From NCBI GenBank assembly GCA_020631735.1, contig CM036188.1, positions 12,132,214 through 12,196,213 of the forward strand: a stretch of DNA of 64,000 bases, given 5' to 3'. Under the pieces are notes generated by a model. It ran no database searches and was not told where the DNA came from. It saw only the letters and a list, made by a program, of their open reading frames with translations. The number at the start of each line of letters is the position of its first letter. Position 1 is the first letter of the stretch. Below, one piece after another: positions 23,324 to 34,659 of the stretch. This DNA comes from Saccharum officinarum. Taxonomy: Eukaryota; Streptophyta; Magnoliopsida; Poales; Poaceae. The position numbers and the translations under genes are program-made.

Positions 23324-25739
23324 TGTTGAATGGAAGGATGCGTGATTAATTGATTAGAGGAAATGCCATGTTACATTTAGAGATGCCAAAGTATGCATGC
23401 CGATCAAGCATAACTAACAGCATGCAGGCCACACATGGCTGGGAACACATGGAGGCCACACATGACTGGGTTGGCCGGCTGAATAGGCCAGCTCAAGACC
23501 CAGCACACACCTACACATCCTAACACAGCATGCAGGCCACACATCTCAAACATCACCCCACAGTCGCAGCGGGAGCGCCGCAGATGGTGAGACTAGAGAA
23601 GAAGTCAATTGACATCCGCTGCAATCACAACCTGGTGCGGTGCAGACGCTGTCACTAGAGAGAAAACCAGCGAGGAATTGCAGATGATAGCCCTTTGTGC
23701 CGATGTCGAGGTAGTCGAGCTTAAGGGCGCAAGTGTCGTGTTAGAAGAAGCCGTGCTGAAGATAGCCAAGGTGAATGTAGTTGTGGTCGGGTTGCCATGT
23801 CGATGGAGCTGCAGGCGCGCAAGAGGCGCCATGATAATGATGGAGACACGTTGAGGCAATCATCATGGGATGCCGTCGTGAATGTAGAAGAAAGACAGCG
23901 ATGCAATCGAGGCAGGCGGGGCGGGAACGGGAGGGTCGATGCCGAAGTTGAAGCAGTCAAACCACCTAAGCCGAGGCGTGGCTAGGTTTGCCAGACCCAG
24001 CAAGGCATCGGGGACGAACGCATACACCATGCATCAGCATCTGAGAGACTAGCAGAGAAGGTCTCGACGATGGTTGTGACATGTGGAGCAGTGGGGTAGA
24101 AGGCGCAGCACGCGGTTGTCGGAATAGACGAAGTAGGTGGGGATGAGATGGTGACGCTGATGGTGTGGTTGTGCTGGACGAAGAAGAACGAAGCAGTGTG
24201 GGAGTGAACGCATCAGCGAGCAGCGATGACGCGAGGGGGTGGCTGGCGAGCAGGGCTCAGCAACGGCGCAGGTAGTGGTAGCTCGATGACGAAGACCCGA
24301 TCAACGAGATGAAGACCTTGTGCAGACGAATGGCACAGCAAAAATTGCGCCGCACAGTCACCGATGCACAAGGGAGGGCGATGTAGATGCAACGGCGAAG
24401 TGGACACGGGCAGCGGTGCTGTGGCCCAACGAGGCGACACAGCAGCGTGCCAGCAGCCCTGTTGCTCAGAGAAGATGCACGTAGTACTCGGCAATGGTGT
24501 CGATGACGAATCGACGATGGAGACGTCAGTGTAGTCAATGCCGAAGCCGTAGTAGGTACGCGCGAGGTCGACGGGTGATGGGTGACGCAACCCCGATCAG
24601 TGATCGGGCGAACAAAAAATTATACAATAGCAGGGATCGGGTGTACCCTGCAACGGAGCACCCAGCGGATAGCGGTGCGACCCCATCGGCAGCGCCTCTC
24701 GTGGATAGTGCGGCCCAGCGTGGCTCGTCCCGTGCGGTGGCATGAGCAGCTAGAGTCAGACGAGGCAGCACGACACGGATCGCACGGCAGGTCGCAGTCA
24801 CGCGAGGTTGCCCAAGGATGGCGCAGATGGCCGGCCGCCACCATGGCAGCTCGGTGTTGGGGTCGACCTAGCCCAGGCCACCTCCACGGTGGCGCGGGAT
24901 GAGATGACGCCTAGCATCCACGATGGCGAGCGCGGAGAGGGCGAAGAGGTGGTGCAGCATCGCGAGAAGGCCCGATCAGCTGCTAATGACGACGAGGATG
25001 GCATCGGGGTCAATAGAACCCGGCGTCTAAAAAGTGGTGTTGCCCTCGGCGGAGATCGATCTCTCCCCGGGGGCGCGTGGTGCGGAAGCAGCAGTGGGAT
25101 CTAAACCAGGTGAATGATACCATGAAAGAGTGGAGATTGTTGGATGGAAGGATGTGTGATTGATTGATTGATTAGAGGAAATGTCTTGTTACATATAGAG
25201 ATGCCAAAGCATGCAAGCCGATCAAGCCTACTAAGGCCACACATGGCCGGGAACACATGGAGGCCGCACATGACTCGGTTGGCCAGCTGACGCTATAGCA
25301 CTATATAGCGTATCAGCAAGACCACCGCTAAGCTATCAAGATTTTAACGCTAAACAATTTTTCCCGCTATTAGCATCTAATAGCGCGCTATTTTCGCTAA
25401 TTCGTGGTCATTTAGCGCCGCTATTTGTAGCTGTCTGTTAACTTTGAACTCATGTACGTCCCTATGTGATGTATGATGTTATTGATGTATCATGTATAAA
25501 CTACGAACTTTGATGTAATGTGTTAGTAAGACTTTGAACTATCTATCCCTATTGGTATTCATAATGTTTTCATCTATATTATGTGTAAAATTACATGATG
25601 TTTAGCATTTTTTTGCTCAGCCGTTAAATGGCTTAGCCCGCTATTAGCGCGCTATAGCCTTTCTTAGCCTTTTTGGAGAGGCTGCCCGCTATTTAAAACA
25701 GGGATCCTAACACAGCATGCAGGCCACACATCTCTAACA
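23324..25739. mobile_element. Pair of LTR-like direct repeats around a GC-rich non-coding core
   Basis: Repeat 1 (23324-23552) and repeat 2 (25138-25739, itself interrupted) both start TGTTG and end in CA: catctcaaaca and catctctaaca. Both are preceded by the same purine-rich gaaagagtggagat, like a polypurine tract. A true 5' LTR should not be preceded by one, so this is not a simple complete element. The core (23580-25110) is GC-rich and open in several frames, with no retroviral-type domain. No primer-binding site is evident after repeat 1. A recombined or twice-inserted element fits best. Confidence 0.55.
25291..25703. mobile_element. DNA-element insertion inside the right LTR-like repeat
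   Basis: Compared with repeat 1, repeat 2 is broken after ggttggccagctga and resumes at atcctaacacagcatgc. The inserted 413 bp is rich in the inverted motifs cgctatagc and gctattagcgcgctat, a pattern known from hAT-like or unclassified grass elements. No clear target duplication was found. Confidence 0.5.
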
Positions 25740-25939
25740 CTGTTGAACACGAGTTGGAGATTAATTTGTGGCCAGGTGAGTGCTACAATTGATCATGCTC
25801 TCTTGGTAAAACATGCACGTATTCATTAATTCTTTTTTGCCTTATAGAAACTACAAATCAAACCATGCATTGGAAGTCTATAGGGCAACTTATTGCTTTA
25901 GGAAACTACTCTAGAAACTGTGCATTGGGACTGCCCTAA

Positions 25940-27375
25940 GAGGCACAGACCTTTCTATATTCGTTTGAAGATTGAACTGAAAACAAAAGGACATAATTTA
26001 CAGGTCTCAACTAACTCCAACCTTAACCTTGGATTAATATGTATGTGATACACGTACAGGAGGTCCGATGGGAAATTGTAAACAATCCCTGTTGTCTCCC
26101 GAACGCCGGTCACAGTCAACCCTCAAAAAAGACGGCCCCTTTGGCTTTCCTCGAAACCCAAAATCTTTGAAACGAGATCGAGATGGAGAGCGTACAAAGG
26201 CTGTACTCAATTGCAAGCAAATATTAGAAGGGTCAACAACTCAATAAGAAGCAACACTGCTGTTGCACCGGTATGCAGAGATGACGGTCGGAGAAGTAAG
26301 AACCTGAGATCGCCGGGCCGCGGAGGCCAGAGAGCACGGCAGACTACTGCGCTGAGCCGATGACCTTGGCTTGCCAACCTCCAAAAGCGCAGCTAGGTGG
26401 AGGCCATCAAGCACGTGTCTCTCCTCCTGATTCGACTCCATTTCTCTTTATTCCGTTCTCCGTCCTCTGCTGTCGCCGGGATCCGCGGCAAGGCAGCACA
26501 CTCCACTTCCCTTTCTTTGTTCTCCGTCCTCCGCTGCCGCCAGGATCTGCGGCAATGCAGCCCGTGGGATCTGGACCTGGGCGAGGAGCGACAGGGACGG
26601 CGGCGCGTCGGGGCGCAGGACCGCGTCATCATGGCGGCGGCCCGTGGGGAGGGGCAATGAAGTGGGGGTGCGTGCACGGACGGCGTCATCGGACCGCGAG
26701 ACGCAGGAGGCGTTGTTCGTGAGGGGTGAGGTGGCGTCGATCTGATGAACGTGATTCGTGGAGATAGGCGTGATGCTGGCCAGGTCCACCACCGTAAAAA
26801 TAGGTTCAGGCGCCGGGCGGACCGACAGTCGGGGTGAACCCGAGACTATCACTCGGTAATTTTTAGATACAAAGTATTTTTTTAAGCTTACTGGCTCCAA
26901 GACGTCCGGACACAAGTGCACGCCGAACATGCAGACACAAGTGTATGTCCCGGACGCCCATAATGTACCCACCACTCAGCCCCGCGCATGCTCATCTGTG
27001 CGGCGCACTCGCCCCTGCACACTAGCGGGCATACGGCCGAACAGCCAGCAAAGCGCACCTCCCTCGGCTATTAGCTGGTCCCACCAGCGGCCCAAAACGA
27101 ATCGACAGAAAACGGCAACGCTCTAGCGTCCCTACCTCTGTGACGGGTCCTATGTCGGGTGGCTGTCACTCACGGAGGCGCATCGGAGCATGCATACCCG
27201 CCCTGCTGCTCGTCATGCCCTGTTTACCTTGCCCGCGCTCTACTGCTCATCTGCACCCTGTTGCTCGCCCACGCCATGCTGCGCGTCTGCGTCTGCTCGC
27301 CCTACTGCGCCCCTTGCGCTCGCCCGTCCCATGGGGACCACTTGCGCCCGAGGGACTTCCTGCGCCTCATAAAAC
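25940..27375. other. No gene seen; local tandem repeat at 26456-26580
   Basis: Several GC-rich frames overlap on both strands with no domain. At 26456-26580 two copies of a 64-bp unit follow each other (each starting ttctccgtcct and carrying gcggcaa). 26990-27370 is Cys/Pro/Ala codon-rich but open in three frames, so I do not call a gene. Confidence 0.5.
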
Positions 27376-27860
27376 ACTTACGACATGGAGGACTTGCTGC
27401 AACATACATATAAAATAGATGAAACATTTGGAACATATGCTTGCAACATATGTGTAGCCATTGTAACATATGCAACATTCAGATAAAAACACTTGCAACA
27501 TATATCTCAGAAAACAACTGAAACATTTGAAACATACACTTGCAACATGCTTTTAAAACACTTGAAAAAAAACACCTAAAAACACTTGAAAACCTTTGCA
27601 AACATACACAATATCTAAATAAAACACATGCAACACATGTGTGAAACATATGCAACATCCAGATAAACATATGCAACATCCAGATAAACACATTTACAAC
27701 ATACGTCCGCAAGCACATATAAAACATTGTAAAAGACCTTTGCAACATATATACCTGTACAACCATTGCAACATATACAACACCGATATAAAACACTTGC
27801 AACATACCTCTGAAACTTTTAAAAAACTCGAAACATAAGTTTGCAACATGCTCTTTCTGT
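27376..27860. repeat. Degenerate short tandem repeat array (gcaacatat/gaaacat motifs)
   Basis: Units of roughly 25-30 bp built on ttgcaacatat and tgaaacattt repeat across the interval with much drift. A related array in the opposite orientation lies at about 39790-40140 (tgttgcatatgtttc). Both arrays adjoin GC-rich, poorly coding DNA, so they may belong to two copies of one element in opposite orientation. Confidence 0.65.
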
Positions 27861-28525
27861 GCAAACATCTCTTTGTTGTTTTGCAAATAAAGACTCGTCG
27901 ATGCATGGGGGTTACCGGTGTGCTAGCCTGTCGCGCGAAGCTCGCCGATGACGCGGAGCTGGGAGGAGACACACAGAGGGCGGTTGTGGGGGCAGCATGG
28001 GAGCGCGGTGCGTGCAAAGGGGGGTGGTTTGTGTGTAGGCCACCCATTAGCTCAAATGCAGAGCTGGGCGGCACAACACATAGGGCCAGTGGGGGCGGCG
28101 CGGACGGCAGTGACGCAGAGGGAGGGTGGGCACGACACGGGTGGCACGTTTCCGCCTCGCATACGCCTTTCACCACAAGGGACATCTCTAGGCTTATACT
28201 GGCCAAATGATTTGGCTGTGTCACTTGGGGGAAACAAAGAAAAATAGACAAAGGGAAACAAAAGCAAAAATAAGAACGTTAACACAGTGGAAGCAGATAA
28301 GAAAGCGATGAGTGGATGAGAATAAGAGACTTGGAAATGAGCAGGAAACAAAATAAATGCAAAGTTGTGGTGCACGTCACGCCATGCGTCCGTTCGGAGG
28401 AAGATGGCGTTACATGTCCTGTTTGTAGCATTACTATTTAGAAAATACCATGGTTTTATGAAATACTTTGGTTTTAAAGTGCCATGAAGTGTTTGGGTGC
28501 AACAAACTTTATGATTTGAATACCA
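27861..28525. other. No gene seen
   Basis: A GC-rich block (27890-28150) is open in several frames without recognisable content, followed by A-rich sequence. The block may be internal to the element marked by the short-repeat array to its left. Confidence 0.4.
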
Positions 28526-28635
<110 letters not shown>

Positions 28636-29355
28636 AGATAAGAGAACCTGTGGAGCAAACACGCGCACAGCGTGTACACGGTAGCGAAAAAAATTTGGAA
28701 CGTTCTGATCTTGATCGACGGTGCTGGAGGCGCTGAACTGTGGCCTCTTCCTCCGCAAACAGGAGTTCAGTTGTGGCCTGGTCAGCTGTATATATATATA
28801 GAGAGAGAGGGGTAGAGATTATACATAGGAGTACTGGAGAAATTAATCTAAGCAGATGTTAGAAGACCATGCTACCTCATATGTAAAAAGAATATAATTT
28901 GAGCTTGCGCCAGCAGATCTTGAGTCATTTGCAACTTTGAGTAAAATATACAAGAGGTTCTTAAACTTGTCCAAAGGTTTCGTTCCAGTCCACAAACTCT
29001 CAAAATGTATTTTTCAAGTCTCAAATTTATATTGCGATGTTATCCACGTCCCAATCTTTCAAAATGCCATTTTCATGTCATCATATCTGTTACGAAGTGT
29101 CATCCAGGTCTGTGAACTTCACAGGTTGCAAAAAAAAAACATACTTCTTGGCAGATCAACTTTGGCCATCAAGCCGTCTCAAAAAAAACTTTGGCCGTCA
29201 AGAAAAGTGTTGGCTCTCAAGGTAACTCGGATTTCTGGTAGTGTACTCTAAGCATCTCCATTATGCTTGTTCTTATAGTTCCATCCAGATTTTCTTAGCT
29301 TGACTTAATTTTGCTTCATTACCTATTGGCTTTGAGAGATTGTGCAAGACATATG

Positions 29356-29691
29356 TCATTTGCGTGGATTTTGGTCTCGTGTAATTTCCTTCCCCTCACG
29401 AGGATCAAGTTCAAACAACTTCTCAGCAGCAATCCTTCTTCCTAGCTCTGTCTTCCCATGCATCTTGCATCCCCCAAGTAGTGCTCCCCAAACTGAAATG
29501 GAAGGTCTCATTGGCATCCCCTGTATGATCTCATAAGCTCGCTCTTCTATTCCTGCACGAAAAAGCAAGTCCACCACGCAAGCATAATGCTCAATTCTTG
29601 GTTCAATCCCAAACCTCTGCTTCATTGTCTCGAACCACTCATACCCATCCTTTGTCAAACCTCCTCTGCTGCATGCCGTGAGAATACCCAT
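29356..29691 (-). pseudogene. PPR protein C-terminal fragment
   Basis: The frame reads MGILTACSRGGLTKDGYEWF, then GIEPRIEHYACVVDLL and MPMRPSISVWGALLGGC, which are the last PPR repeats and start of the E-type extension of a plant pentatricopeptide repeat protein. It ends in a short unrelated tail, probably intronic or downstream sequence. PPR proteins bind organellar RNA for editing or processing. An upstream piece of the same gene type lies at 30290-30540, separated by about 600 bp of non-PPR DNA. Confidence 0.8.
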
Positions 29692-30289
29692 CCAGTAAGT
29701 AGACGCTGGGGGTCTTCTTCCCTCTGTTTTTTCTCAGAAATTTTCTTCCTTCCAATTTTGTTTGCCCAAAAGAGAACTCTTTTCTCTTTCAATAAATGAT
29801 CATCAAGCGGTTCTTATTCGAAGAACCCTCGCCTTTTGTTTATCTTGAGACTCAATCAACGTGGCTCTAGTATGAATCTAGATTTTTAATTGAACTCATC
29901 CATAGGATCGCAACAAGATAATTGGTTCACGATGCATTGCTTCTCGAAATCAAGATACTGGAATTGGATTAGTCAATCGATTCATAACTGTCTTTCGAGC
30001 ACAACCCTTTCGAGCACAACCAATATATATTAGAACCCCCTGGAATGCGATGTGGCATACCCGAAAGCCCTAAGAAATGCATGGGAAGAAGGTCAGATTA
30101 ACCCCGAAAAAAGTGATCCAAAAATGGATTTGGCAGAGAAGAGAATTTCTCAGCCATATTGCTCCTTGAACTACTCGTGTTTTTTGGCTGCTGATTACTT
30201 ACGAGTTACGAGTCCTATGTAACTGAAAATTTCTACATCTGCTTAATGCATACGGTGCCAAGGCACGTCCGAGAAAAAGAATTATTGAC
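29692..30289. other. Insert with mitochondrial-like sequence between PPR fragments
   Basis: The interval separates two PPR pieces that should be about ten codons apart. On the minus strand, 30133-30042 reads [20 protein letters not shown], then [11 protein letters not shown], an excellent match to plant mitochondrial cytochrome c oxidase subunit 1 near its C-terminal third. The rest of the insert is not recognised, but its composition fits organellar spacer. This would be a nuclear insertion of mitochondrial DNA (NUMT). Confidence 0.6.
30042..30133 (-). pseudogene. cox1: Mitochondrial cox1 fragment (NUMT)
   Basis: About 31 codons match COX1 around the conserved [14 protein letters not shown] segment. 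The usual DYPDAY that follows is replaced by unrelated sequence, so the piece is truncated on both sides. It is not expressed as COX1 from here. Confidence 0.75.
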
Positions 30290-30540
30290 AAGTGTGATGC
30301 AATCAGGTGCTGTTTCTCGACCCATTATCATTTCATCAGACACTGCAAGTGCATTCCGAGCATCACCGATATGAGCATAACCTTTATCATCGCATTCCAT
30401 GTGTGACAAGATTTCGCTGTGGCATCACGAGAAATACCTGCTCCGTGTCTTGGATACAGCCAGAATTCCCATACATGTCAACCAATGCACTACCAACAAA
30501 AATGTTTGCATCAACGCAGGAACGGATATCCTGACTAGAA
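30290..30540 (-). pseudogene. PPR protein internal fragment
   Basis: On the minus strand the sequence reads DIRSCVDANIFVGSALVDMY, then CIQDTEQVFLVMPQRNLVT. After a 2-base frameshift it continues with AMIKGYAHIGDARNALAV. This is typical PPR repeat text (SALVDMYxKCG, WNAMIxGYA). Its frame would lead directly to the fragment at 29691 if the intervening DNA were absent. Stops and frameshift make it a pseudogene. Confidence 0.75.
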
Positions 30541-30809
30541 TCCAAGTTTGGGCAGCCTTAGCTTTCCCACAAAGCCAATTTCTAGTTGTTTGGTTATCTG
30601 CGTTATCTAAGCCTGGCTAGTAAAAGATGTGTTTGGTTACCTGATTTGTTTTGCATAGACTCACCTCTTCTTCTCATCGGTGAGTTTAACCCCTTTCATG
30701 CCTTTCATCGAATAGCTGGTGGGTGCAGTAGGATCGAGGCACTAGCAAGCACCTCACCGGCAAGCAACTGGGCGACGAGGCATCCGCCACAGCAACAGCA
30801 ACCGCCTCT

Positions 30810-32123
30810 CGTGGATGTCCTACTCCGGCGGGGGCCACGATGTCCGCGTGCAATCGACGGTCCGCGGCCATCTCGATGTGCGTGGAGGAGCAGTACGTCT
30901 CCAACTCGCTCTTCACGGGTGGCATCAACAGCGTCACGCGCGCGCACCTCATGGACGAGGTCATCGACTCGGAGGGCAGCCACCCACAGATGGCTGCCGC
31001 AAGGGATCCTCCTGCACCGTAACGGCTGCGACGCCAAGGTCATGAGCGACGAGCGCGGCGATGACATACTCGCAGTGGCGAATGTAGGATTTTAGCTTAG
31101 GGCATGCCAAAAAAATTCATATATAATTCGGTAAATCCATTTTGACAATTCGGTAATAATTTTAAAATGACAACATGATTTGGTATATATGCACTAAGTA
31201 ACATGATAAGACTTAAATTCATGGATTAAGTTAAAACCATCCACTAAATACAATATAAATAGTTTAAAAGTCATACCAATAATTGAAATATAGACATAAA
31301 AGAGTACAAGAGACTTACAACGCTGTTTTTCTAACTATTTTATTTGACACAATATCCAATTTGAGAATCTCATAGACCATATCATACACTCTGTGTCTCT
31401 TTCTTTCACCAAGCTTACAAGCTTAACTGAGAGATTCAATATCCGAGTTTCTCTTCAACTGTATAAATACTAGAAAACACAATGTTAAATAATTAAACAA
31501 TTTGTTATTTGTGATGTTAACAAATAGCTACGAAAGTAGACAATAATTTTCTATAATAAGACGAAGAGTAGAAGATTAAATTTTACCTTAAAAAAATAGT
31601 GAATCTGTGACCCTTCGTGACTGCGCGCCGTGCAAACCGCAACTGTAGACGAGCGATAGGAGGCAGCAGGGCAGACGGCAGAGGCTAGACCGGCCACCAA
31701 AACCAGGGCGTCACCCTCACGCCCCACCGCGTCTGTGTCGGCGTCAACCGTCAGTCAGGGCGGCGGCGTGTTCCGGCGGAGTGTTCCGTGAACCGTGACT
31801 CCTCAGCTCAGATCGATGGAACGAGATTAGAATAGGAACAGCCAAAAAGTGAAAGGTCTGATGATAACCTTGCCGCGTGGGCCGCGTCCTGGTTCCTGCT
31901 TCGGTGATGGATGCCGTGATCGGTGATCCAAGTGATTTCTTTCTTTTTTTTAATACAAATACTGAGTACAGATGTATTATACGTATGTTATATTAGTTAT
32001 TACATGCCGGTCAGACAGGGTATGCCGGTGGCTCCGCCACTGCTCCCTTGCGAGTGCGACTTCAAGATCTGTGCCGAGTGCTTCGCTGACGCCGTCAAGA
32101 ACACCAGTGTCGTCTGCCCATTC
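30810..32123 (+). pseudogene. Cellulose synthase-like D (CSLD) N-terminal fragment, interrupted
   Basis: The left piece (about 30810-31072) shows SRMSYSGG-like text, then [20 protein letters not shown] and [18 protein letters not shown], then NGCDAKVMSDERGDDIL, after two 1-base frame losses near 30995-31025. The right piece (32043-32123) continues [19 protein letters not shown] and stops matching after VCP. These are the N-terminal region and RING-type zinc finger of CSLD proteins, Golgi glycan synthases used in tip growth. The RING cysteines are split by a 970-bp element at 31073-32042. The remaining catalytic domain is absent, so this is a captured or truncated fragment. Confidence 0.85.
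31073..32042. mobile_element. TIR element (970 bp) inside the CSLD fragment
   Basis: The left end is cagtggcgaatgtagg and the right end, read in reverse, is cagtggcggagccacc. Removing it joins GDDIL to PCECDF in the CSLD text. The only flanking duplication I can see is ctc (31069-31071 and 32043-32045), with one extra g on the left. That is shorter than the 8 bp of hAT, so the superfamily is unsettled. The interior has no transposase. Confidence 0.7.
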
Positions 32124-32387
32124 GTTTTGAGCCATGGCCATGGCGCCGCTGCCATCCTCCGCACCCGAGCGGATGGGATGGGAACGGTGGTGCAGAATCC
32201 TGCGCGGAGCGGAGGGGATGGCGCGAAGAACGGCAACGGCGGCTGCCCGAATCCCGCCGGAGCTGGGATGAGTGAAGTCCGGCGGTCCTAGATTCGCATC
32301 AAGAGCAGAGCGAGAAGAGTGAAGTGCGTCGGAGCAGAGCGCGACTCCGAGCAGCGACGAGGTGAAGTCCGGCGGAGCAGAGCGATT

Positions 32388-32487
32388 NNNNNNNNNNNNN
32401 NNNNNNNNNNNNNNNNNNNNNNNNNNNNNNNNNNNNNNNNNNNNNNNNNNNNNNNNNNNNNNNNNNNNNNNNNNNNNNNNNNNNNNN
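32388..32487. other. Assembly gap of 100 N
   Basis: Exactly 100 unknown bases, a standard gap size that does not measure true length. Left of it are degenerate repeats of a gtgaagtccggcgga-type unit (32270-32387), which may be why assembly stopped there. Confidence 0.99.
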
Positions 32488-33421
32488 GCTTTGATTCATA
32501 TGTAATTGTGGTAAGGGATCAACGTGTTTACCTCGTGTTGTCTGATGCACTTTCTGAGTCCTGGCGGGCAGCGGTAGGAGTCACTGCCATGTGGTCCTTC
32601 ACCTTGTTGTTCCGGCGGGGAACAGTATGGTAAATACGAGGTAGAGTTGATCCGTTGACAGTATCTTGGCACCCTTTGATATTATGAGCCCTTTCTATCT
32701 CACAGTTGTTGCAACTATGAATGTCTCGGTAGATTTTCTTGGCAAAGGATCTCGGTACCTAGATTTTAGATATTTTTTACCAGTTGGGGCATAGGCGTAT
32801 TACGGTGGCCAACCAAATAAACGTGATGGTAAGTCCATCTAAATGACGATAGGTTATATTTTTTTATTATCCATATAATGGCACAGGTGGGTAAATTTCA
32901 AGGAAATAAAATAGATCTGACGGTTACCAATGGCTACGGTCTTTTGATTTGATGGTCGGATGTTTCTAATTAATGTGAGAATTTCTAGTATTTTTTTTTG
33001 TAGCGCATCTAGTGAGAATTAACGTGGAACCTTCGTTGAGGTCTCCAATTAGTAATAGTAAGATAAGATATAACATAATCAACCATAATGTTAATCTCTC
33101 TTCTCTTTTTTTAAAATTTTGGCTCAATAATTAATTCGAAGTGTCCAAAACTCACTTTGAAGAAAAAGAGAACTGCTCTAATACACAATCTTTAGAAATT
33201 TGAATGAATGTTTAAGCAACTAAAACTAAATTGAAATCAAGAACGTCATAAACGAGAACGAGATGGAATTCACCGAAAATCGAAAATGAATCAAATCAAA
33301 CGGGACAGTCAATAACAATCGGGATACGGAATGATAAAATGGACTCGATATTGACACATATATAGAACGAAGACATGACCTGCATGCCAGCACAGAAATA
33401 TTCTAATCCATAGTGTAATCA
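32488..33421. other. No gene seen
   Basis: Mixed AT-rich sequence without splice-supported frames or recognisable element ends. Confidence 0.5.
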
Positions 33422-33424
33422 TAA

Positions 33425-33619
33425 GGCAAGTCTCAGTGTGGATTTCATGTCATTGTTTTCAACACATCTAAATTTTGAAAACAGTGCAGAAGAGTTTCAT
33501 CCCCATGAAACTCTCTCTACTCCCATGAAACTCTTATCATCTCTTTCTTCATTAATATGGTGCCACATCAACATAATTAATGCCCATAAAACTATAATGA
33601 AACCCCATTGAAACTGCCC
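33425..33619. mobile_element. Tourist-like MITE (195 bp) with TAA duplication
   Basis: The left end ggcaagtctcagtgtgga and the reverse of the right end, gggcagtttcaatgggg, are imperfect inverted repeats. Both flanks are taa (33422-33424 and 33620-33622). The inner part repeats catgaaactct. Non-coding. Confidence 0.75.
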
Positions 33620-33869
33620 TAAGATGACAAGAGTATAAGAGTGCAAGACCATAAGTCCAGCATAGCGTAGCAAACCAACCATTAGTGTATCGTAGATAGA
33701 GCTACTGCGGTGTGGCATGGCTGACTTTGCTACATTATTGTACTTCATAAAACGGGATATCCTATTCCTATGAGGCTACAAAAAAGGATATCTCAGCAAA
33801 TAAGGAAAAGATGAAAACGGTTGTCAATACGAATTCGAGCAAGTTAAATATTGTACCCGTTTTTGATTA

Positions 33870-34445
33870 AGAGGAAATTTTAAGCCCTTACACAAACGTT
33901 CAATAACGGTGGCGAGTCACCATTGTTATAGGAACCCAGAAACCTATCTACTGGATTTAAACATTCGCTATTACATTGAAGCAGCGTTTTGCGACCAAAT
34001 AGCACCTAAAGCCTGAAGCGTTTGGAACCCCGCCTGTAGCCCTGTACCCAGACGTCCGCTTCGACAACGACCGCCATGACGACGTCGTGGACTCCCCTCG
34101 TGGTGAGCTGGAAGGTTCTTGCATTCTGCTCCTTCCAAAGCGACCATGCAATTATGAGCATCAGTGAGTCGAACGTTGGCCGCGCATCGCAATCAAGCCG
34201 GCGACGCTGCCTCAGCCACCACACTCCCAGATCATCCTCACGCTCAAGCACCAATGCCGCTAGACCGACCGGGGCAAGCAGCTTGAACCAGAGTTCCCTG
34301 GCGAATGCACATCCCAGAAACAAATGCCCACACGTTTCCGAGGCTTGGTCACACAAGGCGCACCCATCATTGTCCTGGAGGCCATGCCTCTTCCTCCGAT
34401 CGGCAGTCCACAGACAGCGGTGAAGCGCCAACCCGAAGAATAGCT
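33870..34445 (-). pseudogene. LINE zinc-binding domain fragment
   Basis: The 141-residue frame 34431-34006 reads CLWTADRRKRHGLQD, then the intact zinc-binding pattern CALC...H...C and ELWFKLLAPVG, ending with IIAWSLWKEQNARTF, the terminal motif of plant LINE ORF2. It shares its first motif with the LINE at 8.3-9.8 kb. The tail toward 33870 is 3' UTR-like. I did not find a target duplication. Confidence 0.8.
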
Positions 34446-34659
34446 TGACGCGTGAATTCAGGACGAAATGAAACGGGATTTGTCTGGAACGTTTTCACCT
34501 TTATTATCTGGCCCGGGACACCTAGACCAAAATCAGTACCCAGCATAAGGTGCCCAACATCCTGATCTCATCCTCCTCGTTCCGTTTGTTCAGTCGATCT
34601 TTTTTCCCTCGCATTTCGTTGTCACGTGCGAACGAGAGCGACCGACTGCGGCGGTGGCA

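Larger units (their letters stand above)
22132..25936. mobile_element. Tourist-like MITE split by nested insertions
   Basis: The left end at 22132 (gaacagtcccaatggtg, then tagtttcta) and the right end at 25936, read in reverse (gggcagtcccaatgcac, then agtttcta), are inverted repeats. Both flanks are taa (22129-22131 and 25937-25939), the usual duplication of PIF/Harbinger MITEs. Only about 160 bp on the left and about 190 bp on the right look like MITE. The roughly 3.4 kb between them holds other repeats, so they would have landed inside an older MITE. The pairing of the two ends is an inference. Confidence 0.5.

Noticed and set aside
24213..25104. Several 80-125 codon frames on both strands
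   Set aside because: Mutually overlapping and without motifs, in a GC-rich core between LTR-like repeats.
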